A stretch of DNA of 64,000 nt from positions 2,604,001 through 2,668,000 of the forward strand of contig JAPNXP010000005.1 of the NCBI GenBank assembly GCA_028753945.1, written 5' to 3'. Positions 11,391 to 22,293 of this stretch are shown one piece after another. A program made the position numbers and the translations under genes. The DNA comes from Hexactinellida sp. DTS-2022. Taxonomy: Eukaryota; Porifera; Hexactinellida. The notes beneath the pieces were generated by a model. That model saw only the letters and a program-made list of their open reading frames with translations, was not told the origin of the DNA and did not search any database. The first letter of the stretch is position 1. Each line of letters opens with the position of its first letter.

Positions 11391-12043
11391 AGTTCGAATT
11401 ATTGTGTGGAGTGGAGTAAATGCGTCTCATACCATATAGATACTTAATAAAAACATAAAGGTCCATTTGATTCAAGAACAAAAGATGCATACGTATGTTA
11501 CAACATCAATATTTTGACGATATTGTGAGTAAAATGAGTGAAAATAGTAATGAAAATGTTGGTTGGGACTGAAAGAGCTAATCATTTGCCTAGAAGCAGG
11601 GTCGGAATCGCCTCTCTTTGGAGTGGTGCCATTAAGTGACTAGGGGGCTGGGGGCGGTTAACAAATCGCTATTACACAAGGCAGGCCTGTAGCCAGAAAG
11701 TAGTATTGGGTGAGGCTATGAGGATTGCAGGGGAGCTGAGTAAATAATTTAATATGAAGACCCTGGGTAGGAGTGGATTTAGGATTTGCAATAAGGGGGG
11801 TTGTGGTTTAGAAAATATCGCATCGCCAGCTTGGGGAAAGGGAGAGCAGTTAGCTCCCCAGTTGGGTCCAGGACGAAGCCCTTGGAAGCCAGATACTATG
11901 CTACTAGTACTATTCACCCAAATTTCAATACCTACGTACAAGTGCGATACTAGATTATTCGAGGGTATTAATACAAAATGTAAGCATGAGGAAATTGGAA
12001 CTCCAATAATATACAATTCAACAACAAATCCAAATGTCAGATA
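11391..12043. other. MITE-derived sequence without a gene
   Basis: Contains G-rich fragments (11590-11670, 11690-11880) resembling the ends of other G-rich MITEs. No matched ends or duplications were found, and the overlapping 114-codon ORFs look incidental. Confidence 0.3.
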
Positions 12044-12217
12044 CAGTGCAACCTCGATTATCCGGAACCATTGGGACCGAACGAAAATGTCCGTATAGCT
12101 AAAGTCCGGATAATCGAGGTCATTTTTTATATAATAGTATAGGATTGGGATTTGGACCCATGTCCGGATAATCGAAGAGTCCGGATAATCAAAGTCCGGA
12201 TAATCGAAGTTGCATTG
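12044..12217. mobile_element. pogo/Tigger-type MITE
   Basis: Inverted ends CAGTGCAACCTCGATTATCC and AATCGAAGTTGCATTG, between TA dinucleotides (12042-12043, 12218-12219). The motif TCCGGATAATCGA recurs about five times. TA target and CAGT ends fit the pogo branch of Tc1/mariner. Confidence 0.85.
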
Positions 12218-13097
12218 TATATCACAAAAGGTAACCTAGCCGGCGAGCCTCCCCCTAGTACTAGCCTGACACAAAGACGAATAAATGGGGGATTAATATT
12301 TAGAGTGTTTATAATAGTATATTCGAACTCAGTACGCATACTCGAGAAAAACAAGGGGTCACTCGATATGGTTACTCCAAATTGGGAGATCGCAATGCAT
12401 ATCACATTCATACCGTTGCTATGGAAAACCAAAAAATATTCTCACCAAATATAGTCAATATACCTATCAAAATGCTGGAAATTAAGTGCTGAGCACGAAT
12501 CTAACAATATAAAGTCGTTAAGAATGCATTTGAATGAGCTATCCTGTAATTATACTTCCGGCGATTCGATTGGGCACCAATTTTTGAAAATTTTGTTCTT
12601 CCAAAAATTATGCTATGTGCCATAGCTGAAGTTGATCAGAACCTATAATACCACAATTGTGCAAAATTTGGTACTTTTATCTCGAAAATGCACAATCTTT
12701 CACCATATTGCTGGACTACAGGGAATCCCTATACGGTCTTCAGGTATGCAAAGGTTCCAAAATTCTCCATATGCAGATATACTTCAATCATACTTCGTCA
12801 AAATTTCGGGTAATGCCATTTCCGAACCCAAATTTACCCAGATGTATGCCGCGCGCAAACCTCCTCAAATTCTACTTCTCCAATTTGAACTATTGGGGCC
12901 GGAGGCCCCGGCACATACTTTTGAACCGGGACCTCGAAACCTTAGCTACGCCACTGGGTGGAATGCCCAGGGTTGGGCATTAAAATTGTGGACGCCGTAG
13001 GAAGCGCCCGCGAGTCAAATGTGCCTGTTTTGGACGTTATTTTTTAAGAAATGCATTTGAGAAAGGAACTTTCAAGAAAGTTGAAATATATTTAATA

Positions 13098-13848
13098 CGA
13101 GCCCTTCGGTCTCGGTCGCTTTGCGACAGATCGGTGCTACGCACCACAATTTAACGGCCGCTATGCGGCCTTACTCCCCACCGTTACTCCCATGGAAAAT
13201 GTTAGAGGAAGTTATATACAACCCTTTCTACCATTTCCATAGTTTTAACTTGTTTACGAATAATTCCCGTCGGAAGCAAACTTCTAGAATGATTTTGAAT
13301 TTTTCGTTAATTTGTTTACCTATTTTTGGTAAACAACATAACAACAAATATTCATATTATAAATTAAAAAATGCGAAATTCGTGTTCAGCATAATTGTTT
13401 ACCTATGATCCCCGTTGAGAGCAAACTTCTAGGTTGATTTTGAATTTTCATTAATTTGTTTACTTATTTGTGTCAATAACAACAACAAATATTCATATTA
13501 TAAATTTATAAATGCGAAATTCGTGTTCAGCATAATTGTTTACCTGTAATACCCGTTGGAAGCTAACTTCTAGGTTGATTTTGAATTTTCATTAATTTGT
13601 TTACCTATTTTGTGTAAACAACAACAACAAATATTAATATTACAAATTTATAAACGCGAAATTCGTGTTCAGCATACTTGTTTACCTATTATAACAGTTG
13701 TTACTAATTATAACATTTGACAGTTAGTTTATATCTCATATATTAATGCGGTTTCTATCCCCCCCGTCACTTTAATACAATCCGGACAAACACACAAACA
13801 CACAAACACACAAACACACACACAACAATCGAGATTTAATAATATAGA
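13098..13848 (-). mobile_element. Non-autonomous Helitron, family B, with empty site at 20650
   Basis: On the minus strand it starts TCTATATTATTAAATCTCG and ends GACCGAAGGGCTCG, preceded by a GGCCGC/GCGGCC hairpin. It lies between A and T. The related copy of the host element (around 20645-20665) reads straight across as TTTAATATACGTC, which demonstrates precise insertion without duplication. Internally it has about three diverged copies of a roughly 130-bp unit (TTTACCTATT...TTGTTTACC). Confidence 0.92.
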
Positions 13849-14608
13849 TACGTCAAAGAAATCTCTTCTAAATTCATACATAACTATAAATTAATATTGA
13901 ATTAATCAAACTATCAATTAACCAACAATCACAATGAATCAACAGTTAACGATTTTCCTGATATTTGATATACAACGTTCCCAAAAGTACTCACAGAAAA
14001 GATAGGGAATAGAAGAGATTTTGAGACATTGTATTATTCTCTCAACCAATCTCGGAAATTGTGCCAGTCCCTAGATATAATTTTGGAATATATTATCATA
14101 TTTGGGGGGGGGGGGGTAGTGGCGTATCTAGGATTATTGTGAGGGGGTGCTCTCTGAAGCGAGCAACGGTAAGGGGGATCTGGGGGGCCCCATTAATTTT
14201 TTAAATCTTAGAGCTCAAACATCGATGTACAGCTATTCTTGTCACATAGTAGGAGGAGTGTAATATTGTGCAGTTGTACCAAAGATGTTTAGATGTTTGG
14301 TATTATAAATAACAACATATCCCTTTTGGAAACCATTAATGGGGGGGATGTTTGAACACCCAAATCCCCCCCCCCTGGATACGCCACTGGGGCGGGTTCG
14401 CACTCCCCTGAGCCATTTTTCAGGGTGCAACCCCCCTGATCCCCCGGTGGATCCATCCCTGCATAAATTTATAATATGTAAAACAAGTTAAAGCTATGTG
14501 TTAGATAACTAAGCGAAATTAGCAACTAATAATGCTACTGTATTCAGCATTCAAACCCCGCTTATATGAGATTATGCATACTCACATATTAGTCGATAAT
14601 ATCTAGAC

Positions 14609-14907
14609 CAGGGGCGTCAGAAGGGGGGGGGCACAGGGGGGCACATGCCCCCCTCAAAAATCTCGGTGCCCCCCCCACGGTGCCCCCTTCGCCTGTGCCC
14701 CCTTCCCCTGTCCTAATAGATGAAATTCAACACCAATTATATACATGAGTTGAAATGTCATGATACTACTGCTCTTATTCGATGTGAAACTATCAAAAAA
14801 GACATAAAATCACGTGGGGTTTTATACTACTAAGAATTAGTTTTGGTCTTTGCCCCCCCCTAAATTCTGATTGCCCCCTCCCCGATTACACGCTTCCGAC
14901 GCCCCTG
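14609..14907. mobile_element. hAT-type MITE with G-rich ends
   Basis: Ends CAGGGGCGTCAGAAGG and CTTCCGACGCCCCTG, with the exact duplication ATCTAGAC (14601-14608 and 14908-14915). It lies in the right part of the Helitron 5385-15162. Confidence 0.9.
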
Positions 14908-15261
14908 ATCTAGACTTACAACTTATTTACTAGTATACTGCTATATATAATCGTTATTATTCATAACTGTTCGTGTACATATGTTTACTTATCAAACATA
15001 TAACTTGTTCACAACATATGGAAATGGTATAAAGGGACGTTTAAAACGTCCCTTTCTACCATTTTCCATGGCAGAAAGGGTGAGGAGTAAGGCCGCAGAG
15101 CGGCGGTAACTTGAGGTGCGTCGCAGCGATCCGTCGCAAAGCGACCGAGACCGAAGGGCTAATAATTGTGCATTTTCTAAAACACATAAATATAACATCA
15201 AAATTGATTTTAACCATCTTTAGTTTGATCCCGTTGAGGAAGACGCATTATATCTATTTTT

Positions 15262-15382
15262 CAGGGCTTTCCACGAGTCACTTGATTGATTTTTACCAGA
15301 ACCAAGAGTCAATTGACTCGGCGACTCGAGTCACTGACTTTTGTCACGAGTCTAATGACTCGGTGACTCATGAATAGCCTTG
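15262..15382. mobile_element. Motif-array hAT-type MITE (GAGTCA/TGACTC)
   Basis: 121 bp. Ends CAGGGCTTTCCACGAGTCA and TGACTCATGAATAGCCTTG; exact duplication CTATTTTT (15254-15261 and 15383-15390). The interior is made of GAGTCA/TGACTC units. Confidence 0.85.
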
Positions 15383-15640
15383 CTATTTTTAAAAATGTAG
15401 TTTCAATGAATCTCTTCCCTCGAGACTAATTGGTACACTATTGGCACGACGGTCACTACCAATAAGCCAAATCTCAATGTTGAAAATGTAAGCCCGGACC
15501 AAATACATCTGAAATATTTGGTCCGGGTTACATTTTGGTTTGGCTGGACCTAATATTTCGGATATATAGTGTACTATCTATGTACTTTCTAGGGATCATG
15601 ATCTGTGTACTTTTTATTATATGGAATTTAACGGTGTTTT

Positions 15641-15801
15641 CAGTGTTTTTTTAAGGCTAATTAGAGCCCCAAAATGGGCTTCTAATTTTTCTCAATGGGC
15701 CTCTAATTTTTAACGTGCTAAGTACTCAATATTATGAAATGTAGAGTGAGGGCCTCTAATTGTGGGTAGGGCCCTCTAAGCAAATCCTTAAAAAAACACT
15801 G
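15641..15801. mobile_element. Motif-array MITE (GGGCCTCTAATTT)
   Basis: Ends CAGTGTTTTTTTAAGG and CCTTAAAAAAACACTG are inverted repeats. The interior repeats GGGCCTCTAATT in both orientations. Flanks GGTGTTTT and GGTGTCCC match at 5 of 8 positions only. Confidence 0.65.
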
Positions 15802-16276
15802 GGTGTCCCCCTATGGTAAGTTTTAGAATTGCATTATATTTAGTTGATTAGTACACATTTTATTTATTTCGAGTATTGCATTAACGATCAAATGAGGTCA
15901 TTAGTCACTAACTTTCATTGAAAATTGATTTATCATTGGCTTCTTACAGATATTTTTAGAATAACGAAATAGGCTCCTATCCTATATCACTAAAACTATT
16001 TTGTCTAACTTACTGCCTTACACTTGTTTTAAAATGTTCTAATATTTTTTGCAATGCACAAGTACCTAATATTCTCTTTACCCAGTTGATAAGCAAAATA
16101 TAATCAAATATAATTTCTAATAAGTCCCCGAATTTTCGATTTAGTCCCTAAATCCCTGGATAGTTTGTAAGTATGACAAGTTCATCGTAGCTCCATTGTT
16201 TTCAGATAAATTTTGACAGATGGAAAAGCTGCCCCCCTGAAAAAAGTAGGGGGTGGGAATATTGTAACTAGAAATA
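15802..16276. other. No gene seen
   Basis: AT-rich sequence without supported ORFs. It may hold missing 5' exons of the integrase gene that begins at 16970, but none could be identified. Confidence 0.4.
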
Positions 16277-16752
16277 TCTATACTATTAAAACACAAGCCT
16301 GGGTGGGTGTGTGTATATCTCTTTTTATTTGTATGTTCCGAGTTGATTGAAGAAAGTGGATGGGGGATAACCTTTTGGCACCCGCCAACAAGTTGAGGTT
16401 TCCACTCAAAATTTCTCACACCTCGACAAGTTATGACGTCATTGTCACATTTCGAAAACCCTGAAAATTCACTTAATCGCACATAATTCCCGTCCTCTAA
16501 GAGATAAAAATCTGAAAATTGAATAGAACATGGACATTAATGTGCGGACAAGTTAGTCACACCAGATCGCCACTATGCTAACTCATTAACGCATGATGAC
16601 GTATTCATTAAAATTTCACATTGTTAAATGTGACTATTTAGGCCTATTTTTGCTTTATAATCAATATTATCCGTATATAAAACACACACCAACCGCAAAG
16701 CGGTTGGTGTGTAGTTGTGTTCTGCCGCGAAGCGACCTAGCAAGCGCTCTAG
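16277..16752 (+). mobile_element. Non-autonomous Helitron, family A
   Basis: TCTATACTATTAAAACAC at the left after A; hairpin CACCAACCGC...GCGGTTGGTG, then a CTAG end before T at 16753. 476 bp and no ORF of note. Confidence 0.92.
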
Positions 16753-17939
16753 TTTTTTAATATTTACCAAAAAAATTAATATCTTGCCTCTGGAAAGGTT
16801 TTTCTACCTTTGGGACCACTATTAAATAAACAATTAAATTAGAATGTTGTGTTGTTAGCAGCTTGTCTTGATAAATCAAACTATAAGTAGCTGAATGATA
16901 GTTAATTATGATAACTTATTCATCAGCAAGGTAGTCACTAAGATTAAGATTGCCTGCTTACCTATTTAGGAATTTAAACAGTTTCATGCTCCTCTTAACG
17001 TTTACGATCGATCTACTACCGCATATCGACCCCAAGGCAATGGATTAGTCGAAGCACATAATAAAATCATTAAAAGGTAGCGAATATCGAAGTAACTTAT
17101 TAATTTAACCTGATAAGTTATTATTCTATAGGAAAATTGCAAAATTTATTTTTGAAATGGATACAGAATGGCCTTTCAAACTACAGCCAGGAAGTTTATC
17201 GGCAAATAGTCATCGTAAAAGATCCACTAATTATAGTGCTTTTCAGCTGATGTTTGGTCGTAAATTCAACCACCTTCCTCTTCTACGTCAATTGAATATA
17301 CCAGCACAAGAAAAAGTTTATGAGGAGAGCTCTGATGAAAATATAGAAATGGAAATAGATGAAGAAGTAGATACGTCAAACTGGGTTCTTGACCTACAAC
17401 ATAATAGAGAAATACAGCGAGAAGATGCCCAGGCGAATATTAAAAGCGAACAGGTGCTTCAAAAGAGAATATATTGCCAAAAAGTTAAGACTAACAGGTA
17501 ATATAAAGTTATTTTTATTATTATTATTATATTTTATTATTTTTATTACGGTCTAGCCCATTACAGTCTAGCAGCTATATCGCACATTTGGGACTAGCCC
17601 AAATATGCGATATAGCGAATTAACAGTATGTATATGTTGTTAATTGTTTAACAGGCCTCAGTTCGAACTTCGATATTTTCTTTTGGTTCTTGACAAGGCA
17701 AAAGACAAGAAAATGCCGGGCACCAAAGACAAAAATATCTACAAAGGATCATTTCAAGTCTCACAAATCACAGAGTCATTTAGTTAAAACGCAAGGTGGA
17801 AAATCCACAAAAAACCCAATTCATCTAATTGGAAATATTTCCCGCGTGTTGAGGAGGTAAAGTTAATATTCTATCATTTATTAAAATGTTGTTAATAGAT
17901 TCGAGGAATTGTACATTGGAGTTGTATGATCATGATCAT

Positions 17940-18070
17940 AGGCGTCGTAACCCGCCCGGGTGCCCGGAAATGTTGCCCCTATGATACTAATACTATACCC
18001 GGAGTTTAATCGGACATTACCCGGAATTTCCGGGCGGCCCGAAGGATTGACCTTTGCATTTACGACGCTT
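17940..18070. mobile_element. Short hAT-type MITE inside exon 4 of the integrase/OTU gene
   Basis: Ends AGGCGTCGTAA and TTACGACGCTT, with the 8-bp duplication ATGATCAT (17932-17939 and 18071-18078). The interior pairs GCCCGGAAAT with ATTTCCGGGC. Confidence 0.85.
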
Positions 18071-18937
18071 ATGATCATGATCAAATTATTTCATAGAATG
18101 ATTGGCTCTCATCCACTAAGACAGTATCTACACCTCAAATTGATAATTTAAAGAAAAGAAAACGAGAAACAAAGAATGAAACTAATAGTAATAACAAGCG
18201 AGTTAAGGTAATTTATATTTTTTAATTAGTCAATATTAATTTGTACTCTGTAAATATTATATGGTAATATATCTGAATAATTCATTGAATTAGTTAATTC
18301 CACGACTCTCATTAGGTTATCAACAAACAAACAACATATACTTATGGTGTATTTAAAAAGACGATAAAAACCGAATTACAGTCTTTAAATGTGCTGATTA
18401 TTGTAACTAGGATATTATTACAGAAATATGTATTAGTAAATTTATCAACCAAACATTTAAAATATATTCTTTTCATCAGAGCTCTTCATGAACTCTTCGG
18501 TTGGTAGATTATTTTATTTTTATTTTTTTAGGAAGAATTAATAGGGCACATAATAAATAAAACTTTTATCTCTGTACTACACGAAGACTTAACGAACAAC
18601 AGAGGAAAAAGCATCATGCTACCAATTTCTATTTTACTTAACGTTTTGAAGGATTGCAATGAAACTGAAATGGTATTTTAATTAACTTTTAATTGTGTTG
18701 ACATAATGATATTTTGATATTTATTCTAGCGAGAAGAAATTATCACATTATTGGTTGAATGGACAACAGCAGCTTTTTCCAAGATGGATCCCCCACCATC
18801 ACTCATCCCTTTCGATTATGTCGATCATATTCTATATGTTACTGTGAGTCTTAGAAATTATCTTATAAGTTGAGTTTTGGAGATACAGTATACTCTCGTT
18901 AATAAGAACACGGATAGTGTGATATATCGATTAAGGT

Positions 18938-19459
18938 AGTGGTTCTCAACCATTAAATCTATATTATAAAAACTCGATTGTTTGTTTGTTTGTTTGTCCG
19001 GATTGTATTAAAGTGATGGGGGAATAGAAACCGCATTTATAATTAAGATAGAGACTAAGTTCCAAATGTTATAATAGGTAAACAAGTATGCTGATTATGA
19101 ATTTCACATTTAAGTATTTCTAATAAAAACATTTATTGTTGTTGTTTACAAAAATCGGTAAACAAAATATCCAAAAATTCCAAAGAACCCAGAAGCCAGC
19201 TTTCAACGGGTATCATAAGTATAAAACTACAACAAATATTTACTAACTATATAATTTATGGTTTAGTAAGTATTATGCCCGCAAAGTTGCCGTTAACTTT
19301 AGGTGCGTAATACCGATCCGTCGCAAAACAACGGAGACCAAAGGGTTCGTAATCTCTAAAAATCTCTTGGAATTCAAAACATGTGATAATTAATATAATA
19401 ATAATAATAATATTATAGTGATAGGTTACCCGGCGGACCCCAGGTTGAGAAATTAAGTA
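18938..19459. mobile_element. MITE with GTGGTTCTCAACC end, split by a Helitron
   Basis: Left TGGTTCTCAACC and right GGTTGAGAA are inverted. The Helitron 18958-19349 lies just inside the left end. This terminal motif is common in hAT elements; no clear duplication was found here. Confidence 0.45.
18958..19349 (+). mobile_element. Non-autonomous Helitron, family B
   Basis: Starts TCTATATTATAAAAACTCG after A and ends GACCAAAGGGTTCG before T. Lies in the intron between exons 18730-18843 and 19934 of the integrase/OTU gene. 392 bp, an internally shortened member. Confidence 0.85.
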
Positions 19460-20029
19460 GTACAAGGTTAAATTCCTTAGCCTATCAGGCGCGGCACTTC
19501 CTTTTCATAGGATACGGCGACGCCAGGTCAATATGCAAATGGTCGGCGACTATTTTATCATTGTTATGTGTACTTTTCAATAAGTGTAGTGGTTGTAACA
19601 TCCGCACCAGTTGTGCCGCACATAACACTTGGATTTAGCAATTTCTGACCATTTCATTTTAGCACTGTGATAAATCCCCCGATATTTAGAGATGAATTGG
19701 TATATAGTATACGTATTATCTTTTGATCACGACCATCTAAAACCATTTCCATTTGAATATAGATATCATCAACCAATTTTCTGGATTCCTAAATCCTTTA
19801 CAAATTTTACATGGCAAATTATAATACATACATAATATCATTAACAGTTATAGAAGTGTTTCGAAGTATATGGTGGGTTTAAATCTCACTTGTACCTCAA
19901 ATATATACTGACTATATTTCTTTATATTAATAGATTATCGAACATCTTGAGGATAAAATTATTTCAACAGACAACAATTCGCTCCCTTAAAGAATTAATC
20001 CTTCAAAATACGTACTAGACAGTCCAATG

Positions 20030-21510
20030 CAGGGATGGATCCACCGGGGGATCAAGGGGGTTGCACCCCGAAAAATGGCTCAGGGGGAGTGCGAACCCGC
20101 CCCAGTGGCGTATCCAGGGGGGGGGGGGGGGGGTGATTTGGGAGTTCAAACACCCCCCTCATAACTGGTTTCCAAAAGGGATATGTTGTTATTTATAATA
20201 CCAAACATCTAAACATCTTTGGTACAACTGCACAATATTACACTCTTCCAACTATGTGACAAGAATAGCTGTACATCGATGTTTGAGCGTCTAAGATTTA
20301 AAAAATTAATGGGGGCCCCCAGATCCCCCTTACCGTTGCTCGCTCCAGAGCACCCCCTCACAATAATCCTAGATACGCCACTACCCCCCCAAAATATGAT
20401 AATATATTCCAAAATTGTATCTAGGGACTGGCACAATTTCCGAGATTGGTTGAGAGAATAATACAATGTCTCAAAATCTCTTCTATTCCCTATCTTTTCT
20501 GTGAGTACTTTTGGGAACGTTGTATATCAAATATCAGGAAAATCGTTGACTGTTGATTCATTGTGATTGTTGGTTAATTGATAGTTTGATTAATTCAATA
20601 TTAATTTATAGTTATGTATGAATTTAGAAGAGATTTCTTTGACGTATATTAAATATATTTCAACTTTCTTGAAAGTTCCTTTCTCAAATGCATTTCTTAA
20701 AAAATAACGTCCAAAACTGCACATTTGACTCGCGGGCGCTTCCTACGGCGTCCACAATTTTAATGCCCAACCCTGTGCATTCCACCCAGTGGCGTAGCTA
20801 AGGTTTCGAGGGTCCCGGTTCAAAAGTGTGTGCCGGGGCCCCCGGCCCCAATAGTTCAAAATGGAGAAGTAGAATTTGAGGAGGTTTGCGGGCGGCATAC
20901 ATCTGGGTAAATTTGGGTTCGGAAATAGCATTATCCGAAATTTTGACGAAGTATGATTGAAGTATATCTGCATATGGAGAAATTTGGAACCTTTGCATAC
21001 CTGAAGACCGTACAGGGATTCCCTGTACAGTATAGGGATTTTAACCATTTTTGTTTTTCTGTACAGGCGTAAAGAGATTTTTAATATACTAATTATGGGT
21101 CAAATAATGCCTAAAATGTCTACAGTTATGATAGTATATTCTGCCATGCATTCTGCATTGACCACATAAAGGCACAACTGGTTTATATATTTGTACAAGC
21201 GAACAGGGATTCCCTGTACAGTATATAATTCAATGCTTTCTCCTTTCCAAAGTGATAATTTTGATATGTAGGTGTATAGTAAATACCTGGACGAGCGAGC
21301 GCAGCGAGCGAGAAAATTCTTTGGGAGGTGTACAGGGATTTTGGCCAATGTACACGGGAAAATTGTAGCCCTGTACAGGGATATTACACAAATAGGTTGG
21401 CAGGTATGCCTTTGGGGCCCCTGAGACATCGGGGTGCTGGTTCAATGAACCGCCTATAGCTACGCCTCTGATTGCACCCTCCCAGATATTTTGTGCTGGA
21501 TCCATCCCTG
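20030..21510. mobile_element. hAT-type element CAGGGATGGATCC, copy 2 (short form)
   Basis: Ends CAGGGATGGATCCA and TGGATCCATCCCTG, with the exact duplication GTCCAATG (20022-20029 and 21511-21518). It interrupts the last exon of the integrase/OTU gene; deleting it with one duplication restores an open frame across the junction. In reverse orientation it matches the outer parts of 5543-14461 and so provides the empty site for the LINE, foldback and Helitron insertions there. It has no transposase ORF. Confidence 0.92.
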
Positions 21511-22141
21511 GTCCAATGTATACACCACCTAAATCTGATTGGCTCAGATCTAAATGCTCTCAACTTGGCATACTATTTGAAACTGCATTAGTACAGCCAC
21601 GAATATATGAAGGACAACCATTAGGAAGCGTTGCACCTTTTGGTCAACAGCTCATTGAAAAGGATGGAAATTGTTTCTTTCGCGCAATCAAGCCTGGATT
21701 CGGTTAACCGGCTAACCGGTTAAGGTTAACCGTTGCTGACATCGGTTAACGGTTAGAGATTTTATTAACCAGCTAGCCGGTCTGTTGAATATCAGCAGAG
21801 TTATTGGGAAATTAATGTATATAGTATTAAAATCTTTTGAATTTTATCAGAATATGTTAGTCCATAGCCTACTCTATATAAGGCCTAACAGTAGATGTAC
21901 CATGGATGCGGTAATAGATGGACTTTAGGAATAGAATAATCTTATGGGAGTGAACATAAAAGCGCTTAAGTGCATATCAAGTCAAATATTTCCCAACCAA
22001 GTATATCCTGTGAAGAATAAACCCATACATTTATTTGGAATTAATATATTTTAATGATAATAAGTAAACCTACATACAAAATACAAACATATAAACTACT
22101 GTAATACACAACACATATACGAAACACAACATGTCTTGGAA

Positions 22142-22190
22142 CTCCTCTCTCCTATCTCTCTCTCTCTCTGTCTCTGTCTCTCTCTCTCTC
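22142..22190. repeat. CT microsatellite
   Basis: Imperfect (CT)n/(GTCTCT)n run in the 3' region of the P element. Confidence 0.9.
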
Positions 22191-22293
22191 AAACTTGACA
22201 ATTATGTATACTTGATAGCGCGAAATATAAGATACAAATATAAAGAAATTAAGTACTAACAACAATAAATATTCTGTAATGGTAAATAATAAT

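Larger units (their letters stand above)
9007..12716. mobile_element. Foldback-type element with about 430-bp inverted arms
   Basis: Arms 9009-9451 and 12292-12716 are inverted repeats, starting GTCGAGCAATATGGTG and ending CACCATATTGCTGGAC. The element splits a sequence that is continuous in the copy at 20030-21510, between TACAG (9002-9006) and TACAG (12717-12721), so a 5-bp duplication is likely. The centre holds other MITEs but no recognisable transposase. Confidence 0.75.
5543..14461. mobile_element. hAT-type element CAGGGATGGATCC, copy 1, expanded by nested insertions
   Basis: Ends CAGGGATAGATCC and GGATCCATCCCTG, with the exact 8-bp duplication CATAAATT at 5535-5542 and 14462-14469. 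A shorter inverted copy at 20030-21510 (1481 bp) shows that the original element lacked the LINE, the foldback element and the Helitron now inside it. Interior pieces that match the short copy are roughly 5543-5895, 8975-9006, 12717-13097 and 13849-14461. Confidence 0.88.
5385..15162 (+). mobile_element. Non-autonomous Helitron, family B, split by a hAT element
   Basis: Starts TCTATATTATTAAACTCG after A and ends ...GACCGAAGGGCTAA before T; a hairpin (CCGCAGAGCGG) precedes the end. The element proper is only about 850 bp: sequence at 5542 continues at 14470, as shown by alignment with the copy at 13098-13848. It contains the hAT element 5543-14461 and the MITE 14609-14907. Most family B copies end CTCG; this one ends CTAA. 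Confidence 0.8.
5149..15616. mobile_element. Outer inverted-repeat shell around the nested stack
   Basis: Left sequence AAAAAGTACACATATCATG (from 5149) and right GATCATGATCTGTGTACTTT (ending near 15616) are inverted repeats. Both are followed inward by GGACCAAATATT-type motifs. The Helitron 5385-15162 sits between them. I infer a small TIR element that received the Helitron; no target duplication was identified. Confidence 0.5.

Noticed and set aside
11754..12098. Overlapping 114-codon ORFs on both strands
   Set aside because: Antisense pair over MITE-derived sequence, no motif, no initiation context.
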